Source: Kineobactrum salinum
GTDB taxonomy: Bacteria; Pseudomonadota; Gammaproteobacteria; Pseudomonadales; Halieaceae
DNA length: 64,000 bases
Assembly (NCBI RefSeq): GCF_010669285.1
Contig: NZ_CP048711.1
Span: 2,976,001 to 3,040,000 of the forward strand
Direction: 5' to 3'
Below the pieces are notes generated by a model, which searched no databases, was not told the origin of the DNA, and saw only the letters and a list, made by a program, of their open reading frames with translations. Each line of letters starts with the position of its first letter. The stretch's first letter is position 1. The position numbers were made by a program, and so were the translations under genes. This document shows, in pieces, positions 1 to 11,515 of this stretch.

Positions 1-1
1 C

Positions 2-1642
2 TGGAACGGCTACAACTTCGAGGATTCCATCCTGGTGTCCGAGAAGGTCGTGAAGGAGGATCGCTTCACCACCATCCATATCCAGGAACTGACCTGTATC
101 GCCCGCGATACCAAGCTGGGTTCGGAGGAGATTTCGGCGGACATTCCGAATGTCGGTGAGAGTGCCCTGGCCAAGCTGGATGAATCCGGCATTGTCTACA
201 TCGGTGCCGAGGTGGGAGCTGGCGATATCCTGGTGGGCAAGGTTACGCCCAAGGGCGAGACCCAGCTGACCCCGGAGGAAAAGCTGCTGCGTGCGATTTT
301 TGGCGAGAAGGCTTCGGACGTCAAGGACACGTCCCTGCGGGTGCCCTCCAGCACCAAGGGTACCGTGATTGATGTGCAGGTCTTTACCCGCGATGGCCTG
401 GAGAAGGACCAGCGCGCACTGCAGATCGAGAAATACCAGCTCGACCAGTTCCGCAAGGACCTGAAGGAAGAGTACCGGATCTATGAGGAGGCCACCTTCT
501 CCCTGCTGGCCAACCAGCTGTCCGGCGCCACGACGGTGAGCGGCGCTGGTCTGGCCAAGGGTACCGTGCTGGATGAAGCGGTACTGGCTGAGCTGGACCG
601 GGACCAGTGGTTCAAGCTGAAGCTGTCCGAGGCCGAGCTGAACGAGGCGCTGGCCTCTGCCCGGCGCCAGCTGGACGAGCAAAACCGCCTGCTGGAAGAA
701 CGTTTCGAGGACAAGAAGCGCAAACTGCAAAGCGGCGACGATCTGGCGCCCGGTGTGCTGAAGATCGTCAAGGTCTATCTGGCCATCAAGCGCCGGATCC
801 AGCCCGGTGACAAGATGGCCGGCCGCCACGGCAACAAGGGCGTGATCTCGGTGATCATGCCGGTGGAAGACATGCCCTTCGACGAAAACGGCGAGCCTGT
901 CGATATCGTGCTGAACCCGCTGGGTGTGCCCTCGCGCATGAACGTGGGACAGGTACTGGAAACCCACCTGGGCATGGCGGCCAGGGGCCTGGGCGTGAAG
1001 ATCGACAACATGCTGCGCGAGCAGCGCAAGGTTGCCGAACTGCGCAAGTTCCTGGAGCAGATCTACAACAATGGTGCCGGTCGCAGCGAGGACCTGAAGT
1101 CCCTCAGCGATCCCGAAATACTGGCACTTGCGAACAATCTGCGCGCGGGTGTGCCGATGGCGACGCCGGTGTTCGACGGGGCGGCAGAAGGCGCCATCAA
1201 GGAACTGCTGGCGCTCGCGGACCTGCCGGAGAGCGGCCAGTTCACACTGTATGACGGCCGTACCGGCGAGTCCTTTGATCGCCAGGTGACAGTCGGCTAC
1301 ATGTACATGTTGAAGTTGAACCACCTGGTTGACGACAAGATGCACGCCCGTTCCACCGGCTCCTACAGCCTGGTAACCCAGCAGCCGCTGGGGGGCAAGG
1401 CCCAGTTCGGTGGTCAGCGCTTCGGGGAGATGGAGGTCTGGGCCCTGGAGGCCTACGGCGCCGCCTACACTCTGCAGGAGATGCTGACCGTGAAATCGGA
1501 CGACGTTGCCGGCCGTACCAAGATGTACAAGAACATCGTGGATGGCGACCATCGTATGGAGCCGGGCATGCCCGAGTCCTTCAATGTGCTGGTCAAGGAA
1601 ATACGCTCCCTCGGTATTGATATCGAGCTGGAGAGTGACTAG
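2..1642 (+). CDS. rpoB: RNA polymerase beta subunit (C-terminal part, cut by window edge)
   Basis: Carboxy-terminal 546 residues of the beta subunit, which forms half of the catalytic cleft of RNA polymerase. The reading frame is open from base 2 ([14 protein letters not shown]...), so the true start lies left of the window. The invariant [10 protein letters not shown] motif, whose lysines contact the nascent RNA and initiating nucleotide, is at 812-841. The conserved stretch around [19 protein letters not shown] and the C-terminal [20 protein letters not shown] are present. An 87-bp gap separates it from rpoC, the usual rpoBC arrangement. No internal disruption is seen. Confidence 0.98.
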   Translation, partial: WNGYNFEDSILVSEKVVKEDRFTTIHIQELTCIARDTKLGSEEISADIPNVGESALAKLDESGIVYIGAEVGAGDILVGKVTPKGETQLTPEEKLLRAIFGEKASDVKDTSLRVPSSTKGTVIDVQVFTRDGLEKDQRALQIEKYQLDQFRKDLKEEYRIYEEATFSLLANQLSGATTVSGAGLAKGTVLDEAVLAELDRDQWFKLKLSEAELNEALASARRQLDEQNRLLEERFEDKKRKLQSGDDLAPGVLKIVKVYLAIKRRIQPGDKMAGRHGNKGVISVIMPVEDMPFDENGEPVDIVLNPLGVPSRMNVGQVLETHLGMAARGLGVKIDNMLREQRKVAELRKFLEQIYNNGAGRSEDLKSLSDPEILALANNLRAGVPMATPVFDGAAEGAIKELLALADLPESGQFTLYDGRTGESFDRQVTVGYMYMLKLNHLVDDKMHARSTGSYSLVTQQPLGGKAQFGGQRFGEMEVWALEAYGAAYTLQEMLTVKSDDVAGRTKMYKNIVDGDHRMEPGMPESFNVLVKEIRSLGIDIELESD

Positions 1643-1729
1643 TGCCTGGTTAACAGCTTTATGGACTCGGGGCTGAGGTGGCAGTTGATGCCACCCCGGC
1701 TGTAAGGAAAACCTCTCGGAGGAAAGACC

Positions 1730-4700
1730 TTGAAAGACTTACTTAATCTACTCAAATCCCAGGGACAGTCAGAAGAGTTCGATGCGATCCGTATCGGCCT
1801 GGCGTCGCCGGAGATGATTCGCGCGTGGTCCTTTGGCGAAGTCAAGAAGCCGGAGACCATCAACTACCGGACTTTCAAACCGGAGCGCGACGGCCTGTTC
1901 TGCGCCAAGATCTTTGGCCCGGTGAAGGACTATGAGTGCCTCTGTGGCAAGTACAAGCGCCTCAAACACCGTGGTGTCATCTGTGAAAAATGCGGTGTCG
2001 AAGTGGCGCTGGCCAAGGTCCGCCGCGAGCGCATGGGCCATATCGAATTGGCGAGTCCAGTGGCGCATATCTGGTTCCTGAAGTCGCTGCCCTCGCGTAT
2101 CGGCCTGTTGCTGGACATGACCCTGCGCGATATCGAACGGGTACTCTATTTCGAATCCTATGTGGTGACCGATCCGGGTCTGACCACGCTCAATCCCGCC
2201 CAGTTGTTGACCGATGAGGAATACTACGAGGCGATGGAGGAGTTCGGCGACGAATTCACCGCGAAAATGGGTGCTGAAGCAGTTCAGGATCTGATGAAGC
2301 AGCTCGACCTGGAGCGCGAAATCAGCAACCTGCGCGAGGAGATCCCGGCCACCAATTCGGAGACCAAGATCAAGAAGCTGTCCAAGCGGTTGAAGTTGAT
2401 GGAGGCCTTCGCCGGCTCCGGCAACAAGCCCGAGTGGATGGTACTCAATGCCCTGCCGGTACTGCCGCCGGACCTGCGCCCGCTGGTGCCGCTGGATGGC
2501 GGCCGCTTTGCGACCTCCGACCTCAACGACCTGTACCGCCGGGTGATCAACCGCAACAACCGCCTCAAGCGGCTGCTGGACCTGAACGCACCGGACATCA
2601 TCGTGCGCAACGAAAAGCGCATGCTGCAGGAGTCTGTGGACGCGCTGCTGGATAACGGCCGCCGCGGCCGGGCCATCACCGGTTCCAACAAGCGGCCACT
2701 GAAGTCCCTGGCCGACATGATCAAGGGCAAGCAGGGGCGGTTCCGCCAGAACCTGCTGGGCAAGCGGGTGGACTACTCCGGCCGCTCGGTGATCGTGGTG
2801 GGCCCCACCCTGCGTCTGCACCAGTGCGGACTGCCCAAGAAAATGGCGCTGGAACTGTTCAAGCCCTTCATTTTTGGCAAGCTGGAGGCGCGCGGTCTGG
2901 CGACCACCATCAAGGCGGCCAAGAAAATGGTCGAGCGCGAGCCGCCGGAAGTATGGGATATCCTCGCCGAAGTGATTCGCGAGCACCCGGTGCTGCTGAA
3001 CCGGGCACCCACCCTGCACCGCCTGGGCATCCAGGCCTTCGAGCCGGTGCTGATCGAAGGCAAGGCGATCCAGCTGCACCCGCTGGTCTGCGCCGCCTAC
3101 AACGCTGACTTTGACGGTGACCAGATGGCGGTCCACGTGCCGCTGACCATCGAGGCCCAGCTGGAAGCGCGGGCGCTGATGATGTCCACCAACAACATCC
3201 TGTCGCCGGCCAGCGGTGATCCCATCATCGTGCCGTCCCAGGACGTGGTGCTGGGTCTGTATTACATGACCCGCTCCCGGGTCAACGCCAAGGGCGAGGG
3301 CATGATCTTTGCCAACGTTTCCGAGGTCAACCGCGCCTATCGCGGGGGTCACGTACACCTGCAGGCACGGGTCAAGGTACGTATCCATGAAGTGGTTCAA
3401 ACCGAAGAAGGTGACCGCATGGAGCGCACCTTCATCGCCGATACGACGGTCGGCCGGGCATTGCTGTGGGAGATTGTCCCCGAGGGAATCGGTTATGAGA
3501 TGGTCAACCAGGATATGGCCAAAAAGGCGATTTCCCGGATCATCAACCAGTGCTACCGCGTTGTGGGTCTGAAGGCCACGGTCATTTTTGCCGATCAGTT
3601 GATGTATACCGGCTACGAGTACTCCACCCGTTCCGGCTCCTCCATCGGTGTGAACGACTTTGTGATCCCCGAAGCGAAGGCCGAGCTCATCGCCCGCGCG
3701 GACCGGGAAGTGAAGGAGATCGAAGACCAGTATGCGGCCGGTCTGGTCACCCAGGGCGAGAAGTACAACAAGGTTATCGATATCTGGTCACGCGCCAATG
3801 ATCTGGTGTCCAAGGCAATGATGGATGGCCTGTCCAAGGAGACGGTGATCAACCGCGATGGCGAGGAAGAAGATCAGGCCTCGTTCAACTCGGTGTATAT
3901 CTATGCTGACTCCGGCGCGCGCGGTTCACCCGCCCAGATCCGTCAACTGGCGGGTATGCGCGGTCTGATGGCCAAGCCGGACGGCTCCATCATCGAGACG
4001 CCGATCACCGCCAACTTCCGCGAGGGTCTGAACGTACTTCAGTATTTTATTTCCACGCACGGGGCCCGCAAGGGTCTGGCGGACACGGCACTGAAAACGG
4101 CCAACTCCGGTTACCTGACCCGGCGCCTGGTCGACGTGGCCCAGGACCTGGTGGTCACCGAAGTGGATTGCGGCACCGACCGCGGCCTGCTGATGACACC
4201 GGTCATCGACGGCGGCGATATCATCGAGTCACTGGGTGACCGTGTTCTGGGCCGGATTGTGGCCAAGGACGTGATCAAGCCTGGCAGCAGTGAGGAAATT
4301 GCGATCACTGCCGGCACCATGCTCGATGAATTGTGGATCAAGCGGCTTGAGGAAATGGGCATCGACGAAGTGGAAGTGCGCTCGCCGATTACCTGCGAGA
4401 CCCGCCACGGGATCTGCTCCACCTGCTACGGGCGTGACCTGGCGCGCGGGCACCGGGTCAACATGGGCGAGGCCATTGGTGTGGTCGCGGCCCAGTCCAT
4501 TGGTGAGCCGGGTACCCAGCTTACCATGCGCACCTTCCACATTGGTGGGGCGGCGTCGCGGCAGACGGCCCAGGACAACATCCAGGTGATGAACGAGGGC
4601 AGCGTGCGGCTGCACAACGTGAAGACTGTAGAGCGCAAGGACGGCTTCCTGATTGCAGTATCCCGTTCCGGCGAGCTGTCCATCCTCGACAAGATGGGTC

Positions 4701-5950
4701 GTGAGCGCGAGCGCTACAAACTGCCCTACGGTGCGATCATCAAGGTGCATGACAACGCCGAGGTATCCGCCGGCGACATCGTCGCCAACTGGGATCCCCA
4801 CACCCACCCGATCATTACCGAGGTGGCGGGTATCGCCAGGTTCTCGGGTATGGAGGAGGGGATTACCATCAAGCGCCAGACCGACGAGCTGACGGGTCTG
4901 TCCAACATTGAGGTGCTGGATCTGGGTGAGCGGCCGGCGGCGGGCAAGGATGTGCGTCCGGCGGTGTCCCTGGTGGACAGCAACGGTGACGAACTCTGCC
5001 TGGCTGGCACCAATGTGCCGGCTCACTACTTCCTGCCGGCCCACGCCCTGGTGGCGCCGGAGAATGGCGCCAATCTGGAGGCGGGCGACGTTATTGCGCG
5101 GATTCCCCAGGAAGGCTCCAAGACCCGGGATATCACCGGCGGTCTGCCGCGGGTGGCGGACCTGTTCGAGGCTCGCAAGCCCAAGGAGCCTGCCATCCTG
5201 GCAGAGATCTCCGGCACTGTGAGCTTTGGCAAGGAAACCAAGGGCAAGCGGCGGCTGGTGATCACGCCCACCGACAGCACGACGCTGGCGGATGGCTCGG
5301 ATCACTACGAGGCGTTGATTCCCAAGTGGCGCAACATGTCGGTGTTTGAGGGCGAGTTTGTCGAAAAAGGCGAGGTGGTCTCCGAGGGCCCGCTGAGCCC
5401 GCACGATATCCTGCGCCTCAAGGACGTCAAGGAGCTGGCGAAGTACATTGTCAATGAGATCCAGGAGGTGTACCGCCTCCAGGGTGTGAAGATCAATGAC
5501 AAGCACATCGAAGTCATCGTGCGCCAGATGTTGCGCAAGGTCGTCATCACTTCGTCCGGGGACTCCAGTCTGATCAAGGGCGAGCAGGTCGAGCATGTGA
5601 CCTTCCTGGAAGAGAACGAACGCCTGCTGGCGGAGGGCATGGTGCCCGCCACTGCCGAGCGCGAGTTGCTGGGCATCACCAAGGCATCGCTGGCGACCGA
5701 GAGCTTTATCTCGGCGGCATCGTTCCAGGAGACCACCCGCGTCCTCACCGAGGCTGCTGTCACCGGCAAGCGGGATTATCTGCGCGGACTCAAGGAAAAC
5801 GTCGTTGTGGGCCGCCTGATTCCGGCGGGCACCGGCCTGGCCTATCATGCCGAGCGCAAGCGCACCCGCGGTGGCGAGACGGAAATGAGTGTTTCGGCCC
5901 AGGAAATCGAAGCAGCACTGACCGAGGCACTGCAGGACAGCAACAGCTAG
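1730..5950 (+). CDS. rpoC: RNA polymerase beta' subunit
   Basis: Full-length beta' subunit of 1406 residues, about the same as the E. coli protein. The zinc-binding cysteines of the N-terminal ribbon are C70, C72, C85 and C88. The catalytic magnesium-binding motif NADFDGD places the three aspartates at 460, 462 and 464. A second cysteine cluster ([14 protein letters not shown]) is at nt 4390-4430. The start is a TTG chosen because a strong GGAGGAAAG Shine-Dalgarno lies just upstream (1718-1726) and the N-terminus then matches the family. It is co-transcribed with rpoB, and a GC-rich hairpin follows the stop. Confidence 0.98.
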   Translation: MKDLLNLLKSQGQSEEFDAIRIGLASPEMIRAWSFGEVKKPETINYRTFKPERDGLFCAKIFGPVKDYECLCGKYKRLKHRGVICEKCGVEVALAKVRRERMGHIELASPVAHIWFLKSLPSRIGLLLDMTLRDIERVLYFESYVVTDPGLTTLNPAQLLTDEEYYEAMEEFGDEFTAKMGAEAVQDLMKQLDLEREISNLREEIPATNSETKIKKLSKRLKLMEAFAGSGNKPEWMVLNALPVLPPDLRPLVPLDGGRFATSDLNDLYRRVINRNNRLKRLLDLNAPDIIVRNEKRMLQESVDALLDNGRRGRAITGSNKRPLKSLADMIKGKQGRFRQNLLGKRVDYSGRSVIVVGPTLRLHQCGLPKKMALELFKPFIFGKLEARGLATTIKAAKKMVEREPPEVWDILAEVIREHPVLLNRAPTLHRLGIQAFEPVLIEGKAIQLHPLVCAAYNADFDGDQMAVHVPLTIEAQLEARALMMSTNNILSPASGDPIIVPSQDVVLGLYYMTRSRVNAKGEGMIFANVSEVNRAYRGGHVHLQARVKVRIHEVVQTEEGDRMERTFIADTTVGRALLWEIVPEGIGYEMVNQDMAKKAISRIINQCYRVVGLKATVIFADQLMYTGYEYSTRSGSSIGVNDFVIPEAKAELIARADREVKEIEDQYAAGLVTQGEKYNKVIDIWSRANDLVSKAMMDGLSKETVINRDGEEEDQASFNSVYIYADSGARGSPAQIRQLAGMRGLMAKPDGSIIETPITANFREGLNVLQYFISTHGARKGLADTALKTANSGYLTRRLVDVAQDLVVTEVDCGTDRGLLMTPVIDGGDIIESLGDRVLGRIVAKDVIKPGSSEEIAITAGTMLDELWIKRLEEMGIDEVEVRSPITCETRHGICSTCYGRDLARGHRVNMGEAIGVVAAQSIGEPGTQLTMRTFHIGGAASRQTAQDNIQVMNEGSVRLHNVKTVERKDGFLIAVSRSGELSILDKMGRERERYKLPYGAIIKVHDNAEVSAGDIVANWDPHTHPIITEVAGIARFSGMEEGITIKRQTDELTGLSNIEVLDLGERPAAGKDVRPAVSLVDSNGDELCLAGTNVPAHYFLPAHALVAPENGANLEAGDVIARIPQEGSKTRDITGGLPRVADLFEARKPKEPAILAEISGTVSFGKETKGKRRLVITPTDSTTLADGSDHYEALIPKWRNMSVFEGEFVEKGEVVSEGPLSPHDILRLKDVKELAKYIVNEIQEVYRLQGVKINDKHIEVIVRQMLRKVVITSSGDSSLIKGEQVEHVTFLEENERLLAEGMVPATAERELLGITKASLATESFISAASFQETTRVLTEAAVTGKRDYLRGLKENVVVGRLIPAGTGLAYHAERKRTRGGETEMSVSAQEIEAALTEALQDSNS

Positions 5951-5967
5951 TCGCATCATTGCGCGGC

Positions 5968-5996
5968 ACGGGCGGGGTATTCCCCGCCCGTTTGAC
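5968..5996 (+). terminator. Putative terminator after rpoC
   Basis: A 10-bp GC-rich perfect stem (ACGGGCGGGG / CCCCGCCCGT) with a 4-base loop sits 18 bp after the rpoC stop. The T tract is short, so termination may be partial. The following bases overlap the -35 region of the next promoter. Confidence 0.55.
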
Positions 5997-5998
5997 CC

Positions 5999-6027
5999 TT
6001 GACTACTACGGGGGGCGTCTATAGAAT
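5999..6027 (+). promoter_or_regulatory. Predicted sigma-70 promoter of the str operon (rpsL)
   Basis: TTGACT (5999-6004), a 17-bp spacer and TAGAAT (6022-6027), followed by a GC-rich stretch. It lies about 150 bp upstream of rpsL, leaving a sizeable leader. The same -10 hexamer and spacing recur at the S10 and alpha operon promoters in this window. Prediction from sequence only. Confidence 0.6.
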
Positions 6028-6177
6028 GCCGCCTCCTCTTTCCCGGGGTGTTTTCGTGCGTCCTTGTTTGGGCGAACGCGGACGCATATCGTTGCAGCGC
6101 TGGCCGCTGCCGCCCCCGGGCCTGAAGGCCGGCCCCAGGGCCATGAAAATCAACAGAATGTTTGGAGTTCTAACTGA

Positions 6178-6549
6178 ATGGCAACGATCAACCAATTGGT
6201 TCGTACGCCCAGAAAGCGCAAAGTGGCAAAGAGCGATGTGCCCGCCCTGCAAAGCTGTCCGCAGCGCCGCGGTGTGTGCACCCGTGTTTACACCACGACC
6301 CCGAAAAAGCCGAACTCGGCTCTGCGCAAGGTTTGCCGTGTACGCCTGACCAACGGTTACGAAGTCTCTTCGTATATCGGTGGCGAGGGACACAACCTGC
6401 AGGAGCACAGTGTAGTGCTGATACGCGGTGGTCGGGTCAAGGACTTGCCGGGGGTGCGTTACCACACCGTCCGCGGCAGCCTGGATACCTCCGGGGTGGC
6501 CAATCGCCGCCAGGCCCGTTCCAAGTATGGTACCAAGCGTCCCAAGTAA
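6178..6549 (+). CDS. rpsL: 30S ribosomal protein S12
   Basis: S12, 123 residues, located at the decoding site of the small subunit where it controls translational accuracy. The universally conserved [12 protein letters not shown] and [13 protein letters not shown] segments are intact. Lys43 and Lys88 (counting the initiator Met), classical positions of streptomycin-resistance changes, carry the wild-type residue, so no such resistance is predicted from this protein. The start has a GGAG sequence about 10 bases upstream. First gene of the str operon rpsL-rpsG-fusA-tuf. Confidence 0.98.
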   Translation: MATINQLVRTPRKRKVAKSDVPALQSCPQRRGVCTRVYTTTPKKPNSALRKVCRVRLTNGYEVSSYIGGEGHNLQEHSVVLIRGGRVKDLPGVRYHTVRGSLDTSGVANRRQARSKYGTKRPK

Positions 6550-6662
6550 ACCGGCTCCAGGCTGCGCCTGAGCAAACGAATGTAGTAAGGCTGAACCCCT
6601 GCCTCCCCCGCATATGTGGCAGGTCGGTGTTCGGATCAACCTGAAGAGAGAAGGGCACAATC

Positions 6663-7133
6663 ATGCCGAGAAGAAGAGTAGTCGCCAAGCGCGAAGTGCT
6701 GCCAGATCCCAAATACGGCAACACCACGCTGGCAAAATTCATGAACCATGTCATGGTGAGTGGCAAGAAATCCGTGGCCGAAGGTATCGTCTACGGTGCC
6801 CTGGAGATCGTCCAGGAGCGTCTGAAGAAAGACCCCATCGAAGCCTTTGACGAGGCACTTGAGAATATCGCGCCGATGGTCGAGGTGAAATCCCGCCGTG
6901 TGGGTGGGGCCACCTATCAGGTACCTGTCGAAGTGCGTCCCGCCCGCCGGGTAGCACTGTCCATGCGCTGGCTGGTTGATTACGCCCGCAATCGTGGCGA
7001 AAAGTCGATGCGCCAGCGTCTGGCGGGTGAAATCATCGATGCTTCCCAGGGCAAGGGCAATGCCGTGAAGAAGCGCGAGGATGTGCACCGCATGGCGGAA
7101 GCGAACAAGGCGTTCTCTCACTACCGTTTTTAA
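6663..7133 (+). CDS. rpsG: 30S ribosomal protein S7
   Basis: S7, 156 residues, the primary 16S rRNA 3'-domain binder that nucleates assembly of the small-subunit head and touches the E-site tRNA. The N-terminus [19 protein letters not shown] and the [16 protein letters not shown] core are typical of the family. A purine-rich Shine-Dalgarno (GAGAGAAGG) precedes the ATG. It follows rpsL after 113 bp, a region that in E. coli carries the S7 autoregulatory site; whether that control exists here was not tested. Confidence 0.98.
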   Translation: MPRRRVVAKREVLPDPKYGNTTLAKFMNHVMVSGKKSVAEGIVYGALEIVQERLKKDPIEAFDEALENIAPMVEVKSRRVGGATYQVPVEVRPARRVALSMRWLVDYARNRGEKSMRQRLAGEIIDASQGKGNAVKKREDVHRMAEANKAFSHYRF

Positions 7134-7169
7134 TCTGTTGCCCAGCAACCTGTAATTGGGGATTTTATC

Positions 7170-9281
7170 GTGGCACGCAAGACTCCTATCAAGCGATACC
7201 GGAACATCGGTATCTGCGCCCATGTGGATGCGGGTAAAACCACAACCACCGAGCGCGTACTTTTCTACACCGGACTGTCCCACAAGATTGGTGAGGTGCA
7301 CGATGGTGCAGCCACCATGGACTGGATGGAGCAGGAACAGGAGCGGGGTATTACCATCACCTCTGCGGCGACCACCTGTTTCTGGCGTGGCATGGATGCC
7401 CAGTTTGACGAGCACCGCATCAATATCATCGACACCCCCGGACACGTTGATTTCACGATCGAAGTGGAGCGGTCCCTGCGGGTGCTGGACGGTGCCGTGG
7501 TAGTACTGTGCGGTTCTTCCGGCGTGCAGCCGCAGACCGAGACGGTCTGGCGTCAGGCCAACAAATACGAAGTGCCGCGTATGGTCTTCGTCAACAAGAT
7601 GGACCGGGCCGGTGCCGATTTTCGCAGGGTAGTCGAGCAGTTGAAGACCCGCCTGGGCGCCAATCCGGTGCCCCTGCAGATGACCATTGGCGCCGAGGAC
7701 GGGTTCCGCGGCGTGGTTGACCTGATCAAGAACAAGACCATCATCTGGAGCGAAGACGACCAGGGCATGACCTTTACACATGCACCGGTGCCGGCGGACC
7801 TGGTTGATGAGGTCGCGGAAATGCGGGAATTCCTGGTGGAAGCCGCTGCCGAGGCCAATGAAGAGCTGATGGACAAGTACCTGGAAGGCGGCTCGTTGAC
7901 CGAGGAAGAAATCAAGCTGGGTATTCGTACCCGCACCCTGGCTGGCGAGATCGTGCCAGTGCTGGGCGGTTCCGCTTTCAAGAACAAGGGCGTACAGGCG
8001 ATGCTGGACGCAGTGATCGAATACCTCCCTTCACCCACAGAAGTGCGGGCGATCGAAGGCACCTTGCTGGACAAGGACGACACTGTCGAAACCCGGGAAG
8101 CGGATGACGATGCTCCCTTTGCCGCGCTGGCCTTCAAGATTGCCACCGACCCCTTTGTCGGCACCTTGACCTTCTTCCGGGTCTACTCCGGCAAGCTGGA
8201 AAGCGGTACCGGCGTATTCAACTCGGTCAAGCAGAAGAAAGAACGTATCGGCCGCATGGTGCAGATGCACGCCAACAGTCGCGAAGAGATCAAGGAAGTA
8301 CTGGCCGGTGATATCGCGGCGGCAGTGGGCCTGAAGGATACCACCACGGGGGATACCCTGTGTGATATGACCAAGCCTATCGTCCTGGAGCGCATGGAGT
8401 TTCCCGAGCCGGTGATTTCGGTGGCGGTAGAGCCGAAGTCCAAGGCCGATCAGGAAAAAATGGGTATTGCGCTGGGCAAGCTGGCCCAGGAAGATCCTTC
8501 CTTCAGGGTCAAGACGGATCCTGAGTCAGGGCAGACCATTATCTCGGGCATGGGCGAGTTGCACTTGGATATCCTGGTAGACCGGATGCGCCGCGAGTTC
8601 AGCGTCGAGGCGAATATCGGCAAACCGCAGGTGGCGTACCGCGAAGCAATCCGCAATACCAGTGAGATCGAAGGCAAGTTCGTGCGCCAATCCGGTGGCC
8701 GCGGCCAGTACGGTCACGTCTGGATCCGGTTTCAGCCGGGCGAAGACGAGAACGCCGAGGGCCTCGAGTTCGTCAATGAGGTGGTCGGTGGTACCGTGCC
8801 CCGGGAATACATTCCCGCGGTGCAGAAAGGGGTTGAAGAACAGATGCAGAATGGTGTCCTGGCGGGCTACCCGTTGCTGGGCTTGAAAGCCACCCTGTTT
8901 GACGGCTCCTTCCACGATGTGGACTCCAACGAAATGGCGTTCAAGATTGCTGCCAGCATGGCAACCAAGAAGCTGGCGCAGCACGGTGGCGCCGTGTTGC
9001 TGGAGCCCATCATGAAAGTGGAAGTCATCACGCCTGAGGAGAACATGGGTGACGTAGTCGGTGACCTCAACCGGCGCCGTGGCCTTATCTCAGGCATGGA
9101 CGAAAGCGTGTCCGGCAAAGTCATCAATGCCGAAGTGCCGTTGGCGGAGATGTTTGGTTATGCGACCGACCTGCGTTCAGCGACGCAGGGCCGGGCCACC
9201 TATACGATGGAGTTCATGAAATACTCCGAGGCGCCGAACAATATCGCGCAGGAAATTATTTCCAAGAACACAACCAAGTAA
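7170..9281 (+). CDS. fusA: Translation elongation factor G
   Basis: EF-G, 703 residues, the GTPase that drives tRNA-mRNA translocation and, with RRF, ribosome recycling. GTPase motifs are visible in order: G1 [13 protein letters not shown]3 DTPGHVDF and G4 [10 protein letters not shown], followed by the domain II-V sequence typical of bacterial EF-G1. Length matches E. coli EF-G (704). GTG start, chosen because it gives the family N-terminus [20 protein letters not shown]. The gene sits 36 bp after rpsG and 30 bp before tuf, as in a classical str operon. Confidence 0.98.
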   Translation: MARKTPIKRYRNIGICAHVDAGKTTTTERVLFYTGLSHKIGEVHDGAATMDWMEQEQERGITITSAATTCFWRGMDAQFDEHRINIIDTPGHVDFTIEVERSLRVLDGAVVVLCGSSGVQPQTETVWRQANKYEVPRMVFVNKMDRAGADFRRVVEQLKTRLGANPVPLQMTIGAEDGFRGVVDLIKNKTIIWSEDDQGMTFTHAPVPADLVDEVAEMREFLVEAAAEANEELMDKYLEGGSLTEEEIKLGIRTRTLAGEIVPVLGGSAFKNKGVQAMLDAVIEYLPSPTEVRAIEGTLLDKDDTVETREADDDAPFAALAFKIATDPFVGTLTFFRVYSGKLESGTGVFNSVKQKKERIGRMVQMHANSREEIKEVLAGDIAAAVGLKDTTTGDTLCDMTKPIVLERMEFPEPVISVAVEPKSKADQEKMGIALGKLAQEDPSFRVKTDPESGQTIISGMGELHLDILVDRMRREFSVEANIGKPQVAYREAIRNTSEIEGKFVRQSGGRGQYGHVWIRFQPGEDENAEGLEFVNEVVGGTVPREYIPAVQKGVEEQMQNGVLAGYPLLGLKATLFDGSFHDVDSNEMAFKIAASMATKKLAQHGGAVLLEPIMKVEVITPEENMGDVVGDLNRRRGLISGMDESVSGKVINAEVPLAEMFGYATDLRSATQGRATYTMEFMKYSEAPNNIAQEIISKNTTK

Positions 9282-9311
9282 TTTTCAGCTATCTCACAGA
9301 GGTGAATTAAA

Positions 9312-10537
9312 GTGGCAAAGGAAAAATTTGAACGTAACAAGCCCCACGTCAACGTGGGAACAATCGGACACGTTGACCATGGCAAGACGACGCTGACGGC
9401 GGCGCTGACCAAGGTGTGTGCCGAGACCTGGGGCAGCGGCAGCGCGATTGCGTTCGACGGTATTGACAATGCGCCGGAAGAGAAGGCGCGCGGTATCACC
9501 ATTGCGACCTCGCACGTGGAATATGATTCCCCGACGCGTCACTACGCGCACGTTGACTGCCCTGGCCACGCGGATTATGTGAAGAACATGATTACCGGTG
9601 CGGCACAGATGGACGGCGCGATTCTGGTGTGCGGTGCGACAGACGGCCCGATGCCGCAGACCCGTGAGCACATCCTGCTGTCCCGCCAGGTGGGTGTCCC
9701 TACATTGTGGTGTTTCTGAACAAGGCAGACCTGCTGGCGGAAGATTGCGGCGGTGCGGATTCCGAAGAATACGCAGAGATGAAGGAGCTGGTGGAGATGG
9801 AGCTGCGCGAGCTGCTCGACACCTACGACTTCCCGGGCGATGACACGCCGATCATCTGTGGTTCGGCGCTGATGGCGCTGAACGGCGAAGACGAGAACGA
9901 GCTGGGTGTGACGGCGGTGAAGACGCTGGTGGAGACGCTGGACGCCTACATTCCGGAGCCGGAGCGGGCGGTAGACCAGGCGTTCCTGATGCCGGTGGAA
10001 GACGTGTTCTCGATTTCGGGCCGCGGCACGGTGGTGACAGGGCGTGTTGAGCGCGGTGTGATCAAGGTCGGTGAAGAGATCGAGATTGTCGGTATCAAGG
10101 ACACGGTGAAGACGACCTGTACCGGTGTGGAGATGTTCCGCAAGCTGCTGGACGAAGGCCGGGCGGGCGAGAACGTGGGCGTGCTGCTGCGTGGCACCAA
10201 GCGCGAGGAAGTGGAGCGTGGGCAGGTGCTGGCGAAGCCGGGTTCGGTGAAGCCGCACACCAAGTTCGAGGCCGAGGTGTATGTGCTGTCGAAGGATGAA
10301 GGTGGCCGTCACACGCCGTTCTTCAAGGGCTACCGTCCGCAGTTCTACTTCCGGACCACGGACGTGACGGGTGCCTGCGAGCTGCCCGAGGGCGTTGAGA
10401 TGGTGATGCCGGGTGACAACATCCAGATGGTGGTGACGCTGATAGCGCCGATCGCGATGGAAGACGGGCTGCGTTTTGCAATCCGCGAAGGCGGCCGCAC
10501 CGTGGGCGCCGGCGTGGTGGCCAAAATCCTCGAGTAA
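9312..10537 (+). CDS. tuf: Elongation factor Tu (one-base frameshift in this sequence)
   Basis: EF-Tu carries aminoacyl-tRNA to the ribosomal A site. The 5' part (9312-9719) holds G1 GHVDHGKT and G3 DCPGHADY. The 3' part (from 9707) continues in another frame with [10 protein letters not shown] (G4) and ends normally at KILE. The break falls at CCC 9698-9700, where GTCCCTAC should read GTCCCCTAC (Val-Pro-Tyr). One added C restores a 408-residue protein; an insertion relative to the 394-residue E. coli protein, seen here around [11 protein letters not shown], is also known from other gammaproteobacteria. EF-Tu is essential and many relatives have two copies, so either this is a sequencing error or the other copy supplies the function. 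GTG start preceded by GAGGTG. Confidence 0.95.
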
Positions 10538-10559
10538 GCCTGTACCCTGCAGTTCCAGA

Positions 10560-10587
10560 AGCCCGGCCATGTGCCGGGCTTTTTTTT
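10560..10587 (+). terminator. Rho-independent terminator after tuf
   Basis: Perfect 8-bp stem AGCCCGGC / GCCGGGCT with a 5-base loop, followed by a run of 8 T. It lies 22 bp after the tuf stop and ends the str operon, so in this genome rpsJ must have its own promoter. Confidence 0.9.
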
Positions 10588-10594
10588 GGGCCGG

Positions 10595-10799
10595 ATGTAT
10601 GGGATGTATACGTTTTAAGGGCTATTTCCCTCCATTTTTTGTTTCAAGCTCCAGATGTCTGAGGGTATGCCCATATCCGGTGCGTTTCGTGCCTCAACGC
10701 ACCCTATGTCCTCAAGGCAGCACCGCCTGCAGAGGCAGCATCGGTCTGAATAGGGTGCACCGCCTGCATAGGGTGCGCTGACAAAGGAAGCGCACCATC
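10595..10799 (+). repeat. 206-bp-period tandem duplication, copy A
   Basis: This 205-bp segment recurs at 10801-11005 with no difference that I could find. Each copy contains two small palindromes: GGTGCGTT...AACGCACC (10679-10703) and GGTGCGCT...AGCGCACC (10772-10796). Together with copy B it fills most of the 567-bp gene-free stretch between tuf and the TM2-domain gene. The 60-codon open frames inside are by-products of the repeat and show no sign of being genes. Confidence 0.9.
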
Positions 10800-10800
10800 T

Positions 10801-11005
10801 ATGTATGGGATGTATACGTTTTAAGGGCTATTTCCCTCCATTTTTTGTTTCAAGCTCCAGATGTCTGAGGGTATGCCCATATCCGGTGCGTTTCGTGCCT
10901 CAACGCACCCTATGTCCTCAAGGCAGCACCGCCTGCAGAGGCAGCATCGGTCTGAATAGGGTGCACCGCCTGCATAGGGTGCGCTGACAAAGGAAGCGCA
11001 CCATC
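10801..11005 (+). repeat. 206-bp-period tandem duplication, copy B
   Basis: Second copy of the segment at 10595-10799, with the two palindromes at 10885-10909 and 10978-11002. A third occurrence of only the first palindrome (GGTGCGTT...AACGCACC) lies just beyond at 11054-11078, so the hairpin is itself a repeated module. Between copy B and the TM2 gene nothing else is recognisable. Confidence 0.9.
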
Positions 11006-11104
11006 GTCCCCCTGGTCTTTGTTTCAGGTATCAGGTCGTGGCGGGAGCTATCCGGTGCGTTTCGTGCCTCAACGCACCCTATGGGTAGGCATTGGGCCCC
11101 TTAC

Positions 11105-11515
11105 TTAGCGGTGGTTTTTCTCCGAAATCTGCCCATTTAGCGTCAGGAAGTCATACAGCACCCCGAACCCGAACAGTCCCAGGGTCAGCAGGTACAGCAG
11201 GCCGGTGAATATCTTGCCCATATAGAAGCGGTGTATCCCGAACACCCCGAGAAAGGTCAGCAGGATCCAGGCGAGATTGTAGTCGACGGGGCCGTCCTGG
11301 TAGCGGCGGTCCGCATCGCGTGACATGCCGGGAATCAGGAACAGGTCGATGATCCAGCCAATGAAGAACAGCCCCAGCGTGAAAAACCAGATAATGCCGG
11401 TAATCTGGCGGCCATAGTAGAAGCGGTGGGCGCCGATAAAGCCGAAAATCCACAACAAATAGCCCATCACCACCGAGTGAGTCTCGACCTGTTGTTCGAT
11501 CTGCCGCTCCATCAT
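11105..11515 (-). CDS. TM2 domain-containing membrane protein
   Basis: A 136-residue integral membrane protein built of two TM2 repeats. The paired signatures are GAHRFYYG (residues 28-35) and GIHRFYMG (93-100), each followed by hydrophobic segments and a D-L/F motif (59 and 122 regions). Four transmembrane spans are likely. TM2 proteins are widespread, but their bacterial role is not established. It is encoded opposite to the flanking translation operons. Two adjacent ATG codons open the frame. Immediately upstream is an 11-bp tandem repeat whose minus-strand sequence contains GGGAAGG, which would act as the ribosome binding site. Confidence 0.9.
   Translation of the reverse strand: MMERQIEQQVETHSVVMGYLLWIFGFIGAHRFYYGRQITGIIWFFTLGLFFIGWIIDLFLIPGMSRDADRRYQDGPVDYNLAWILLTFLGVFGIHRFYMGKIFTGLLYLLTLGLFGFGVLYDFLTLNGQISEKNHR

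Noticed and set aside
1769-3400. Long open frame of 543 codons on the minus strand inside rpoC (and a 576-codon one at 4229-5959).
   Set aside because: GC-rich shadow of rpoC; composition without domain signatures, no ribosome binding site, and full overlap with a conserved gene.
9698-9720. Programmed ribosomal frameshifting in tuf.
   Set aside because: No slippery heptamer, no downstream structure seen, and the same type of lesion affects eight other genes; error is more likely.
10805-10987. Identical 60-codon open frames in both copies of the tandem duplication.
   Set aside because: Identity is explained by the DNA duplication; the peptide is Cys/Arg-rich and spans palindromes, with no start signal.
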